From: Punica granatum
Lineage: Eukaryota; Streptophyta; Magnoliopsida; Myrtales; Lythraceae
Length of the DNA: 64,000 bases
Reading direction: 5' to 3'
Assembly: GCF_007655135.1 (NCBI RefSeq)
Contig: NC_045128.1
Coordinates: 16,570,230-16,634,229, forward strand
The notes under the pieces are model-generated. The model worked only from the letters and a program-made list of their open reading frames with translations. It did not search any database and was not told the DNA's origin. Shown here one piece after another: positions 12,661 through 23,854 of this stretch (position 1 is the first letter of the stretch; each line of letters starts with the position of its first letter). Position numbers and translations under genes: made by a program.

Positions 12661-12828
12661 GGGCCCGTTTGATTTCGTGATTAAATTTTAGAATCATGAT
12701 TTTGATTTTAACTCTACTCACTATACAATAAAAATACATATTTTCCAAGTTAAATTTATAATATCATCTCATTTGTCTTTTTCCACAATCAAAATCAAAG
12801 TTACTTTAACTCTGAAACCAAACGTCCC
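12661..12828. mobile_element. Small MITE (relative of 9768-10010)
   Basis: About 168 bp with imperfect inverted ends (GGGCCCGTTTGATTTCGTGA at the left, the inverse of CGGGACGTTTGGTTTC at the right). A TA dinucleotide stands on both sides, which could be a 2-bp duplication but is too short to prove it. The interior shares blocks with 9768-10010. No coding content. Confidence 0.55.
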
Positions 12829-12983
12829 GTAAGAGATCGAGATGATGGCAGGTTCGTTATGTATCACTTGAACCACTGTCAATGTGCATCATTCATACCT
12901 CTGCCCATGTAAATATATCGATATTACAAAAACTATCCCCGATCACGAGTTTATACTTAGGTAATCCTATCTAGATTTCGTAT

Positions 12984-13511
12984 TTTATCATGGGGCTAAT
13001 AAAAAAAAGTACAAAATTTTCACATTTGAACAATTCTTGTGCGGATTTTTTTTCTTAACCTAAAAATTCACAAAAATTCTATTTGATAATAATTTTAGCA
13101 TGACCTCAATTTTAATTTGGACAGAAATCGAGAGCAAAGAGGGCGCTGGCAACCCCAATCGGGGGAAGAGGGCTCCTACAACCCCAATCGGGGGTGATGG
13201 CTGTGATCGTGGCTTTACCGTCGGAATCGAGAGAATACCCAATTTGAGAGTTCTCCCGGTTTCGAGGGTATGGGCCTCGACTCCGGTCACCATCCCCGAT
13301 TGGGGTCACCGGGGCCCTACCCCGATTGGGATCGTTGGCGCCTTCCGTAGCTTCGATTACGTCCAAATTAACGAAATATTTGACGCCGTGCTAATATTGT
13401 TATCAAATCAAAAACATGTGCATTTTTAGGTTAAGGAAAAAAGTTCGTATTAGAATTGTTCAAATGCAAAAAAAGTTTTGTACTTTTTTTTATTATTAAC
13501 CCTTTATCATG
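12984..13511. mobile_element. Mutator-like MITE (GGGCTAAT family), copy 2
   Basis: The element is 12993-13502 (510 bp), starting GGGCTAATAA and ending TTATTAACCC. Inverted ends of roughly 100 bp share an internal AAGTACAAAA and a CATTTGAACAATTCT block. It is flanked by a perfect 9-bp duplication, TTTATCATG (12984-12992, 13503-13511). Like the copy at 2142-2940 it has a GC-rich centre (13130-13345) with repeated CCCCAATCGGGG-type palindromes. No transposase. Confidence 0.85.
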
Positions 13512-14559
13512 CTATTTAAGAACAATCTCGATTTGCTAAATGGTAGTATTATTATTGAGTGGTAACCATTTGAGATTTTCTTAAAAAATAAAAAGTGAAT
13601 GGTAATTATTTGAGATGCTCTCATGACTATCCTATATGAGATTTTTATTTGTTTAGGGGCCCGTTTGCCTCGGGGTTCAGAAACTGAAATAGAATCCGAA
13701 TGAGACGGAATGGGAGATGGAACGATAAACTTTCTTTTTTGTTTGGCTCAATAGTGAATTGAAATTCAAATCCATTTCATACGTTTATTCATAACTCACG
13801 GAATTGGAATCAATTTTGCTTAGTATTTTTCAATATTTCATGCAAAATTAATAGGAAAATTTATACTTTGAGATAGCATATATATATAATTTTCAAAAGA
13901 AAAAATGAAATGAGAAATATTCTTATATATAATTTCACGTTACGGGGTAAGAGAAGAATAGAAGTTAGGTACAAAATTTCAAGAAATTATTAAAATACTT
14001 TTTTTTGGCAAGAATTAAAATATTTTTTCTTAACAAGTAATCGAGATTTGTCAATACTTATAATAAGCAAATATTACTTTAAATTATTCATAAGTTGGAG
14101 ATATTTGTAGGACAATTTAATTTAAATAAATAAAGAAAATTTGGCCAAACAAAATAAGTAAATAAAATGCTACTATAAAAGAAAAAAAGATATAAAAAAC
14201 CACAGCAGAAAAAAAAAGACTGGGAAAAAAGTAATCGACCAAAGTAAAATACTGTGGTGAACAACTTTTTGTTGTAAAAAAATTAATTAACAGAAAATAT
14301 TTTTCATTTTCTGCTTTAACTCCCGGGAGTTCCCAGGGATTGGATGATTAATGAGGAATCGATTCCCTATAAAACGGAATCGGAAATCAATTCTCATATA
14401 CCAAACAAAATCATATAGTTCATCATACATTTTTCAATATTGAAATAGTTCATTAACACTTATAATAATTGATAATAAACAAAGAACAATTTGTACAATT
14501 AATTAGTTTAATATATAAGTTTTTAAATTGACATTATATTCATTATGCGCGTAGTGTGG
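13512..14559. other. AT-rich DNA with a possible decayed MITE
   Basis: About 13656-14409 starts GGGGCCCGTTTGCCTCGG and ends near ATACCAAACAAAATC. The ends are weakly inverse to each other and both arms carry an 'ATCCGAATGAG/CGGAATCGG'-type motif, so a PIF- or hAT-type MITE is possible. I could not settle a target duplication. No gene seen. Confidence 0.3.
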
Positions 14560-14636
14560 ATTACGTTCTTCTATATAAATAATAGAATTAAAATATGAAC
14601 TTGTCATTGTTCGAAAAAGTTTAGAGCTCATTTAAG

Positions 14637-15075
14637 TTATATTTATTAGTTACATGCTACAAAAGCTAATACGTATTTATATTTTGTCCAAATTCTTTTA
14701 ATGGTTTTAAATTTTTTTTAAGGTGGCTTTACTTAATTGATATTCATTAAGATATTGAAATATAACAAAAAAAATTCTGCCACCTTTAATAAGAAGAAAC
14801 GGTTATAACATATTAGGACTTGCTAGCCAAAAAACTGTTTTCGAAAATTTATAAGTTATATTTATTAGTTACATGCTACAAAAGCTAATATCTATTTATA
14901 TTTTGCCCAAATTCTTTTAATGGTTAGAAAGTTTTTTTTTAAGGTGGGTTTACTTAATTGATATTCATTAGGATATTGAAATATAACAAAAAAATTTCTG
15001 ACACCTTTAATAAGAAGAAACGATTATAATATATTAGGACTTGCTAGCCATAAAACTGTTTTCAAAAATTTATAA
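14637..15075 (+). repeat. Tandem duplication, period about 219 bp
   Basis: Two diverged head-to-tail units (about 14637-14855 and 14856-15075) share TTATATTTATTAGTTACATG, AAGGTGGGTTTACTTAATTG and TATTAGGACTTGCTAGCCA. The other R copies show this segment only once, so it is private to copy A. Confidence 0.8.
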
Positions 15076-15893
15076 ATTATACCACAACTACAATATGACT
15101 AGTGACTGTGATGAGAAAATACGAAGAAAAAATTATTACAGTAGAAAATTTATAGTGCTCAAAGAAAAACATGGAACTCGATATAAAAGAATTTATTAAA
15201 GAATAAAACATTACACAGAAGAATGTATAATTTTTTTACAATTATTTAATAATAGTGAGCGTGAAAATATTAACAATGAAATAGGTCACTTGAAGATTGA
15301 AAAATGTCGAGTATATTAGCAAAAAACACAAGAAAAAGATTTTAGGAGGAAAGCTTCTTTTAAGTTCGTTGAAATGTTGATGTTATATCTGTGAAGAAAA
15401 ATTTGAAAATGAAAAAGAACTTATGACACGATGTGGACTCTAAGATGACTGCACACAAAAACCATTTTTAATTCATTATATATAGATAGATATGATAAAA
15501 TTTGAGCATAATAACTGATACTTTTTATAACCTTAACTTAATAATCTAAATAACATATATGGTACCAAAATTATTTTCCAATATTTATTACTATACTGAA
15601 AGTATTAATAGAATTACCAAGAAACCCTTCTTTTTTTTCAAAAAACCTTATTAACTCTCAGTAAATCACATATAAAATCAATTTGATTAATTAGTTTCTG
15701 AAGAAAATTAGAAAACTCATGCACAATAACCACCTTTATTCTCAAACACGTCCCCTCTCAAACAATCTACTAAACTTCCCGTCTCTTAGTAGCCCAAAAT
15801 ATCCTAGAACATATATTTCGACAAGAAAGAAAAAAAAAACTATTTGCAAGTAGCCATCCCTTATTGAGCCATGTTTCTTCCTATAAACTTATA

Positions 15894-16635
15894 ATTTAAA
15901 TTGAAAAAAGTACAAAAACCCCTTTTGTGATTTGAGCTTGAGACAAATTGAATTTAGTAGTTTTTCTTGACTACAAATAACACCATGTGGTTCATTTCGT
16001 GAGATATAATGGAACTCACCGTTAATTTTTTCGTCATTTTTGGTTCTAAAACTGTTCTTTTTACCATTATTACTCTCAAACTTTCAATTCCTTTTCAATT
16101 TGGTCCTAAAATTTGGAAAAGAGAAAGGGGGGGTCGGGGCCGTCGGTCAGCGACCCTGACCCCACCACTGAGGTTGCATGCACCTACAAAGATGCCGGTG
16201 ACCATGGAGGTGGGGTCGGGCCGCAGATTGGCAGCTCCTGCCTCCGAATCGATCGGGATTTCAAACTCAAGATTCCAGTCGATTCGGGGGTTAGGGTCCA
16301 CTAATCGGCGACCCCGACCCCACCCTCGATGTTTATGGTATCCTTTGTGGATGTCGGCAACCTTGGTGGTGGGGTCGGGGTCACCGACCGGCGGCCTAAG
16401 CCCCTTCCCCATTTTCTCGAATTTTAAGATCAAATTGCAAAAAAGTTGAAAGTTTGAGGGTAATAACAAAAAAAGAAAAGTTTGAGGATCAAAAGTGATA
16501 AAAAAATTAACGGTGAGATCCATTATGTCTCATGAAGTGAATCACAAAGTGTTATTTGTCCCTAAAAAAATCACATGGTGCAATTTATCTCAAGTTCATA
16601 CCACAATGGGTTTTTGTACTTTTTCCTTTTAATTT
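15894..16635. mobile_element. Mutator-like element with GC-rich core (family G), copy 1
   Basis: The element is about 15903-16626. Long inverted ends (about 200 bp) start GAAAAAAGTACAAAAACCCC and end with the inverse. Inside the arms are a 'CACCATGTGGTTCATTTCGTG' type block and 'CTCACCGTTAATTTTTT'. Flanking 9-mers ATTTAAATT and TTTTAATTT match at 7 of 9 positions. The core (16125-16410) is GC-rich, made of short palindromic GGTCGC/GCGACC units; the open frames over it on both strands follow from that composition. Family copies with clearer 9-bp duplications are at 43865 and 45629. It interrupts repeat R copy A. Confidence 0.7.
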
Positions 16636-17243
16636 TTACTGATTTTAATGATCTATTGCTTATCATTGCAATTTATTTTTTACGTTAAATAAATTATTAT
16701 TTTTAATCAAAATACAATTATTTTTTTTAGTAGGACAAAATACAATTATTTTTTTTTGGTGTAAACCTTGATATCTGGAATCTCAATTGGGCCCCGGCTA
16801 ATTCATTCAAATCGGGTTGGCCCAATCAGGGGCAAAGCTCTTTCAGCGTAGATTTTCTATATTCACAAGGATTCGAACTCAAGATCTTGTTTAAGCGAAA
16901 TAAGAGCCGACCCGCTTGAACCAACCCACGTTGTTCAAAATACAATTATTTTGATATGTTGTTTTTATTATTATTTATGTTGCATGCATAGAGCATATGT
17001 GTTTTCCTTGATATATATGAAAGGGAGCGTAAATACTTAAAGAACAATTGGAAATATAGGGAAAGTAGTAAAGGCATTGACGAAGAACATCTATAGAATA
17101 TCCCTGAAATTATGCATGAAAATACTCCATATCAACTACTTGTATCGGCTGTGTGGACCAATTTACATGTTTTGTGAGTTTGCAAATTAGTGATGACGGC
17201 CACGAGGAGTAGTCAAACAAAGTCGAGACACTTTTTCATTATT

Positions 17244-17448
17244 GTGAGTTTTGGAGAAAGGAATCCTCTTTATTCTCTTCTCTCACGGTTTATTGTACAT
17301 CCATGACTTAATATACACCAAAATTGTCTAGAAGCTTAAAATAGGAAAGACAAAATACAGCAAGCTAATTACAGTAAATATGGTAAGATACAGGGTAAAT
17401 AAAGATACAGAATTAATAAGCAATATATCTGGGATTGACTTGCCTAAT
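17244..17448 (-). mobile_element. 3' LTR of the copia element
   Basis: Just downstream (minus strand) of the polyprotein stop lies a polypurine tract, TTGAGGGGGAGTA (17447-17460), followed by a sequence ending ...CTCACA at 17244. It holds a 'TGTACAATAAACC...AATAAAGAGG' segment that looks like the R/polyadenylation part of a copia LTR. The left edge at 17244 is inferred from a TGTGAG start on the plus strand; the 5' LTR is missing, so exact ends cannot be confirmed by comparison. Confidence 0.55.
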
Positions 17449-17456
17449 ACTCCCCC

Positions 17457-18887
17457 TCAAGTTGGAGCGTGAAGATCATGAACGCCCAACTTGTCGAGAA
17501 GAAATTTAAAGCGATCTTTTCCAAGTGCTTTAGTGAAGATGTCAGCTAGTTGTATCCTAGTAGACACATGAGAGGCAATGATGGTTCTCGACTGTAGATG
17601 TTCTCGGATAAAGTGACAGTCGATTTCAATATGCTTTGTCCTCTCATGGAATACCGGATTTGCTGCAATGTGGAGAGCAGCTTGACTGTCGCAGAATAAC
17701 TGTACAGGCTCGGAGTGATCAATCTTGAAGGACCGAAGTAGACTCTTCAACCATAATATCTCACTTGTAGTAATCGCCATGGAACGATATTCCGCCTCAG
17801 CAGATGATTTGGAAACCGTGGTCTGTTTCTTGGTTTTCCAAGAGATAGGACAGCCCCCAAGAGTGATAAAATACCCTGATAAAGAACGGCGAGTCATTGG
17901 ACAGCTAGCCCAATCTGAATCGCAGTATGCTTTTAACTGGAGAGATGATGGCTTGAGTATTATTCCTTGACCCGGTGTACCTTTGAGATATCGAAGTAAC
18001 CGCATCGCAGCATCCCAGTGCGGTTGTCTTGGATCTTGCAAGAATTGAGACAAGATATGAACCGGATAACTTAACTCCAGTCGTGTGATAGTTAAGTATA
18101 CAAGACGTCCGATGAGCCTCCGATACTTTCCAGGATCCGAAAACCTCAACCCCTCTTCAGTAGACAACCGGAGCTGTTGCTCCATAGGAAAAGTGGCAGG
18201 TTTAGCTCCTAGCATGCCAGTCTCTGTCAATATATCCAATGTGTACTTGCGTTGACAAAGAAACATTTGGCCTCCTTTACGAGCTATCTCAATACCGAGA
18301 AAGAACTTTAGATAACCGAGATCCTTGATGCGAAAATGACGATTGAGAAATTCCTTGATGGCAGTGCAACGAGCTGGACTGTTTCCTGTCAAGATAATAT
18401 CATCGACATAGACAAGAATGGCAACAAAATCGTTGTTCTTTGACCATGTGAATAATGAATGGTCTGCTGCAGATTGTTCAAAGCCAAAACCGCGTAATGC
18501 AGAAGTGAATTTGGAAAACCAATTACGGGAGGCTTGTTTCAAGCCATATAGGGACTTTCGAAGACGGCATACACGGTGTCGATCAGTCAAGTCAAAACCT
18601 GGGGGCAGCTGCATATAAACTTCTTCCTCGAGGTCCCCATGAAGAAAAGCATTGTGGACATCAAGTTGATGAAGATCCCAACCTCTAAATAATGCCACTG
18701 TTAAGAAGCATCGAACTGTAACCATCTTAGCAACAGGAGCAAACATCTCATTGTAATCAATTCCTTCAACTTGCGTGAACCCTTTAGCAACAAGGCGAGC
18801 TTTCAATCGCTCTACGCTTCCATCGGCTCGACGCTTAATTTTGAAGATCCATTTACATCCTATCGGTTTCTTGCCTGGTGGTAATGA
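17457..18887 (-). CDS. Ty1/copia polyprotein C-terminal part (RT and RNase H), 5'-truncated
   Basis: Reverse transcriptase and RNase H of a copia LTR retrotransposon, which copy element RNA into DNA in virus-like particles. The frame is open from about 18887 to TGA at 17457. It begins inside the RT (PIGCKWIFKIKR, then KARLVAKGF), so no native start is present. Visible motifs: LDVHNAFLHG, SLYGLKQASRNW, YVDD (residues 133-136 counted from the TTG at 18806), then RNase H motifs YCDSDWA, SSAEAEYRS and CDSQAALH, and the terminal DIFTKALG. About 475 codons are uninterrupted. Gag, protease, integrase and the 5' LTR are absent; upstream the sequence switches abruptly to A-rich DNA and repeat R. It is a truncated, non-autonomous copy. 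Confidence 0.92.
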   Translation of the reverse strand, partial: SLPPGKKPIGCKWIFKIKRRADGSVERLKARLVAKGFTQVEGIDYNEMFAPVAKMVTVRCFLTVALFRGWDLHQLDVHNAFLHGDLEEEVYMQLPPGFDLTDRHRVCRLRKSLYGLKQASRNWFSKFTSALRGFGFEQSAADHSLFTWSKNNDFVAILVYVDDIILTGNSPARCTAIKEFLNRHFRIKDLGYLKFFLGIEIARKGGQMFLCQRKYTLDILTETGMLGAKPATFPMEQQLRLSTEEGLRFSDPGKYRRLIGRLVYLTITRLELSYPVHILSQFLQDPRQPHWDAAMRLLRYLKGTPGQGIILKPSSLQLKAYCDSDWASCPMTRRSLSGYFITLGGCPISWKTKKQTTVSKSSAEAEYRSMAITTSEILWLKSLLRSFKIDHSEPVQLFCDSQAALHIAANPVFHERTKHIEIDCHFIREHLQSRTIIASHVSTRIQLADIFTKALGKDRFKFLLDKLGVHDLHAPT

Positions 18888-19724
18888 CTAAAAATGAAAA
18901 AAAAATACATATATCGTGCTCCCATGAAGAGGGACCCATTATAATGTATGATATGATTAGTGGATGCGATTCATGATGAAAACTTAGGAAGAAAATATAG
19001 GATTACGAGTGAAAAATTTACCAACGTTCAAAAACAAATGTAAAGCTCGTTATAGAAAAAATTATCAAGGAATAAAACTTTGCTGAGAAGAGAGAAAAAT
19101 TTCTACACTTATTTGATAAATGTGAAAAGTGAACACTTTAACAAAGGAACAGGTTGAAGATATTGAAAAATATCGAGTATATTGGTAAAAAATATAAGCA
19201 CAAGATTTTAAGAAGGAAGAAACTCTTTTAGTTTCTGGAAGGTTTCATTATGATTGTGAAGAAAAACTTAAAAGAATGATAAGAATGTATGACACTATAT
19301 GGTATTCTAAGATTTCTCCATACAAAAACTGGCTCAAGTTCATTATATACAGATAAATACATTATGTACAGATAAATATAATAAAATCTTAATACAATAA
19401 ATGATAACTTTTATAATTTTGAATTTATTAATTTAAATAATAGATATGGTTCCGAAATTATTTTTGAACTTTTATTACTAATAAAAATATTAAAAGAATT
19501 ACCGAGAAACAGTTCACTTTTTTTTAAAACCTCATTATCTCTAAAGAAATCACATATATAATAAATATATTAATTTTTAAAGACAATAAAAAAATTCACC
19601 AACATAACAATCTTTTTCTCAACCACGCCCCCCTTAAATATCCCAATAAACTTATCCTCTCTCAGCAACCCACATTATCCTAAAACACATATTCCGACAA
19701 GACAAAGGAAAACAAATCTACCTG
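18888..19724 (+). repeat. Repeat R, copy B (left part)
   Basis: Matches copy A at about 15100-15870 in order ('ATGACACTATATGGTATTCTAAG', 'ATTACCGAGAAACAG', 'CACATTATCCTAAAACAC'). It stops at the LINE insertion and resumes at 25986. The first 40 bases after the copia truncation are A-rich and may mark a deletion or insertion joint. Confidence 0.65.
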
Positions 19725-19766
19725 CAAATAGCTGCCACTTTTTTTTTTGATAAGTAAGATAATTCA

Positions 19767-22439
19767 TTAATAACGAGAATTAAGTACAGAGAATGAGGGC
19801 CTCAGGTTGGGGTATCCTTGGAACATACAAAGCGATGGGGAATTAGACAATAATCCAAATTGGCCTAAGTCATGAGTAATGGAATTTGCCTCCCTCGGTA
19901 CCCAAGAACACACCCAAGAGGAGAAAAAACTAAGAGCTAAAGAAATATCCTCAATTATGCTTTTAATCTCCCAAGGGGAGCTACCAGGGTGCAGAATAGC
20001 ATTGACAAGTTGCAGGGCATCACTTCTCAACCATATCTTCGATAATCCTCTTTCAGCGGCAATTGAAAGTGCGAGGAGGGCTGCTTTGGCTTCAGTTTGG
20101 AGCGGTTTATCTTCGTTAGAGGATTGGTACCAGGATAATGAGGGGGTGCCATTCAAAAGCTGAAGAGTCCCGGAGAGGCATGTTTTATTGATGGTCCAGG
20201 CTGCATCTGTGTTTAAGATAAACCAATCAGGTCCTGAAGGGGCTTGTGATGCAAGGAGATGCAGATGATGGCGCGGCTGCTCTTTTTGAAGATTTTCCCC
20301 AGTGAGGTCGCATCTATGGTGCTCCAAATAAGACCTTTTTATCCTATTTGTGCATTCATGCAAATCAGCTGACTTCCCTGTGTGCAAGACATCATTGCGT
20401 GAGGACCACAGATAATAAAGAGTAATGGCTGCATAAAGGGAGAAGTCAGCCCTGTCAGAGTGCATAGGGAAGACTGATGCAGGAGGGCAAGAAATGAAGT
20501 TGATAAGATCCTTCACATTAACCATGGGGAGAATGCTGGAATGCAAGCCCCAGGGTGATTCCCTCCAAGCAACACGATAGAAGATACAATCTCCGTAGAG
20601 ATGATCAATCCTATCGGAGCTGGTTTGGCATAGGGGACAAGGAGCGTCCTTTTCGCTAAACCAGGGGAGGCTTTCACTACCTATCCTCCAAAGATGGAGT
20701 TTAAAGCGATCATGAATCTTAAGATTCCAGATTGCCTTCCAAGATATTCCGCTGTGATCCTGGAATCTATGTTGTTGATCAGTGAGGTAAAAGGATTTAA
20801 CAGAATGCTTCCCCGATGAATTGGGGGTCCATTTTGCAGAGTCTTCAGAATCGGCTTGGGACAGATGGATCTTGAGGATGTTATGCACCGTGTCATGCTC
20901 GAAAAGGGATGAGATAAGCGGAATGTTCCATCGCTTTGGGTTGAAGAGCATTAGGTCACGCACCTTTAAGGCAGGGTCTTGGAGAACATCTACCCTAGGA
21001 GTAGGTTTAAAGTTGACCGTACCTGGGACCCATGGGTCTAGCCAAGCTGAGGTTGAAGAGCCGTTTCCTATAGAAAAGCAAGTACTTGCCTGGATAGTAT
21101 CCTTGCACCACTGGATGCCTTTCCAGATCGGCGAAGCTGAGGGGCGGTTGGGGGAGTTTAGAAAATTACCGTATTTGGCTTTGAAAGCTCTACCCGCCAG
21201 GCTACCGTTACCTTTTGTGAGCGCCCAAGCCGTTTTGGAAAGCATTGCCTTATTTGAATCTTCGGCTCTTCGGAAACCAAGCCCCCCTTTTGCTTTTGGT
21301 TGGCAGATGGCATCCCAATTTTTTGGGGCATAGAAGTTGCCCTCCTCTTTGGTAGAGCCCCACCAGAATCTCCTAGTCACTTTGTCAATTGAGTTGAGAG
21401 TGGACTTTGGAAGTCGGAACAAAGACATAGTATAGATCGGGGTGCTGTTGATTACTGATCTGATCAAAGTGGCTCTCCCCGCCCATGACAGAGCTTTTGT
21501 CTTCCATGCTGCAAGTCTATTTTTGATCTTATCTATGAGGAATTGGAATGATTCTTTCCTTTTCCGTTTGATGAACATTGGATTTCCCAGGTAGCTTGCA
21601 TTTTCCTTAAGTTTTCTAATGCCAAGGATGGATTTTGCAGATCTTCTGGAGTCCACTGTTGTGTTCTTGGAGAAGAAAATGCCTGATTTGGAGCAGTTGA
21701 TTTCTTGGCCCGACCATCGGCAGAATTTATCGAGGATGTCTTTTATAGCTGTGATATTAGCAGTAGAGGCCTTTGCCAGGATGAGGAGGTCATCCGCGAA
21801 CATTAAATGGGTGATCTGAGGACCTCCACGGCTTATTTGAATGCCCTTAATATCGCCATTTAATTCCGCCCTGTATAGTAGACGTGACAGGATTTCCATG
21901 GATATGACGAACAAGTAGGGGGAGATAGGATCTCCCTGCCTTAGACCTCTGGATGGCGAGAAATGACCATGGGGAGAGCCATTGAGAAGGATCGAAAAGG
22001 TTGATGTGGAGATGCATTGGTGAATCCATGAGATAAAGGTCGAGTGGAAGCCTAGCTTTTCGAGAATCTTGATGATAAAAGGCCATTCCAGCTTATCGAA
22101 GGCCTTCATAAAGTCAATCTTCATCCCAATCCATCCTTTGCGTGCTTTTGTTTTCCTCATTGTGTGGAGGATCTCTTGGGTGAGAAGGCCATTCTCATTT
22201 ATCCATCTCCCTTCGACGAATGCAGATTGGTTTGGAGAGATGATCTTCTGGAGGAGTGGCTTGAGTCTGTTGGCAATTATTTTAGAGATCACTTTGTAGC
22301 ACACATTGCATAGACTGATGGGCCTGAATTCTTTGAAAGTGGATGCTCCGTTGCACTTCGGAATAAGGGAGATAAAGGTGTTGTTCCACTCTCTAAGAAT
22401 ATGGTTTGAGCTGAAGAAGTTCTTAACAGCTGAGATGAG
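19767..22439 (-). pseudogene. LINE ORF2, 3' part: reverse transcriptase, zinc motif, RNase H
   Basis: Downstream part of ORF2, in the frame used after the break at 22439-22444. Residues are counted from the methionine at 22304: [13 protein letters not shown] (62-74, the first RT aspartate), [11 protein letters not shown] (119-129) and FADD (169-172, the catalytic pair). Beyond the RT is a zf-RVT type motif ([13 protein letters not shown]). At the C terminus is an RNase H domain with NTDAAW, a [10 protein letters not shown] helix, RSDALQLV and [13 protein letters not shown]. It ends in TAA at 19767 directly followed by TGA, less than 25 bases before the poly(A), so there is practically no 3' UTR. 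The parts read as intact apart from the upstream frameshift. Confidence 0.93.
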
Positions 22440-23854
22440 GAGTGTTTAACCGTATCTCCGTAGTGCTTGTAGAAGAGCGAAGGGATTCCGTCTGGGCCGG
22501 GGGCTTTGAGATTAGGGATTGAATTTAGGGCCATCATGATTTCCTTGTCGTCCGGAGGGCAAATTAAACTGTCATTGTCTGTCCCTGAAATGATTGGGCA
22601 AATCAGACCTTCCAGGTCATCTGGAATTGAGGGGTGGGAGGTATGGAATAGGTCTTGGAAGTTCCAGAGGAAATAGTTTCCTATTCCTTCGCTGTCTTGG
22701 CACCATTCCCCATTAACATTCTTGATGGCAGCAATGGAATTTGATCTACGCCTTATGATGGTTGAGAGGTGGAAGAATTTGGAATTTTTGTCCCCCTCCT
22801 TCAACCAGAGTTCTCTTGATTTTTGCCGCCATATGAGGTCTTTTCTGACGAGGTTTTCTTCGAGATCTGCTAAGAGCTTTTCTTCTTGTTCCTTGGTCTC
22901 AGGTGTGGTGGCCTTTCCTTGGATGGCATTGAGTTTCTCCATGATTCCTGCAATGTTAGTATCACAGAATCCAAACACTTCTCTATTCCACTTTCTGAGA
23001 TCTTTTTTGACAAATTTAATTTTTGAAGTGAGCTGGAAGGCCTTTGAACCATAAACCGTTTTATTCCATGCATTTTTGACAATGTCTCTACTAGAGATAT
23101 CTCGGGTCCAGGCTTCCTCAAAGCGGAAAGGCCTAGGTTTATGCGGGGAGAGCATCCAAAGTTTTAATAAAATAGGATTGTGGTCAGAGCGAATTTGCGG
23201 GAGATGAAAGACTCCTGCTTTTGGAAATGTGGTCCTCCATATGTCATTTGCAATAGCTCTATCTAACCTTTGCTTAATGGAGGCTAGGCCTGATCTTTTG
23301 TTTCTCCAAGTGAAGGGGTTACCCGAGAAGCCTAGATCAATGCATCCCGATTGACTTAGGAAGCTATCAAGGAAGGACCGTGAAGATGATGCATAAGAAC
23401 GCCCTCCTATTTTATTAGTTGAAGCACTAATTTCATTGAAATCTCCTATAATCAACCAAGGGGAGTCAATTGAGCTTGCAAGATTTGATAAGTCTGTCCA
23501 GAACATAGATTTTTCATGCATGTATGGAGGGCCATATACTGCAGTAAGGAGCCAAGGGGCTGGTAAAACCTGGTGCTCTACAATGGCATGGATGAAAAAT
23601 GGGGATGATTTTAAAATGTTAATCCTTAATTCTGAATCCCACATTAAGCATAGTCCACCAGAAGCGTTTGAGGATTCGATTGAAAAGATACCTTCAAAGT
23701 TGCAGCGTCGGGCTATTTTACTACAGTGATACGAGTCTGATTTGGTTTCAGATAGAAAAATAATACTAGGGCGGTACTTTCGGATGAGGAGGCGCAGTGC
23801 TCGAACTGTCGGTTCTCCTCTCAATCCCCGACAATTCCAAGCAAGTAAACTCAT
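22440..23854 (-). pseudogene. LINE ORF2, 5' part: APE-type endonuclease and RT start
   Basis: Starts with ATG at 23854 (MSLLAWNCRGL). Residues E37 (SETKS), GDFNE (137-141) and SDHNP (223-227) mark the apurinic-type endonuclease that nicks target DNA to prime reverse transcription. RT begins near APGPDG (451-456). After the histidine codon at 22444-22442 the sense continues in another frame from 22439, so one base has probably been lost (or two gained). The nominal frame runs on meaninglessly to 22289. The start codon overlaps the ORF1 stop as ATGA (23854-23851), suggesting translation of ORF2 by termination-reinitiation, although IRES or other mechanisms are possible. Confidence 0.93.

Larger units (their letters stand above)
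14560..17243 (+). repeat. AT-rich dispersed repeat R, copy A
   Basis: A long degenerate AT-rich repeat shared in order with copy B (18888-19724 plus 25986-26345), copy C (44816-45619 plus 51393-51660) and, inverted, copy D (about 52400-53110). Shared landmarks are a 'TTACCAAGAAACCCTTC' block, an 'AACCTTATTAACTCTC' block, a 'CCCCTCTCAAACA' block, a 'CTTATTGAGCCAT' block and a terminal 'GTGTGGACCAATTTACATG' block. No coding capacity is visible, so the class (decayed LTR, LINE remnant or other) is unknown. This copy is interrupted by a Mutator-like element at 15903-16626. Confidence 0.65.

Noticed and set aside
20821..21333. 170-codon plus-strand frame, and other plus-strand frames across 19879-25471
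   Set aside because: Antisense shadows of LINE ORF1 and ORF2.
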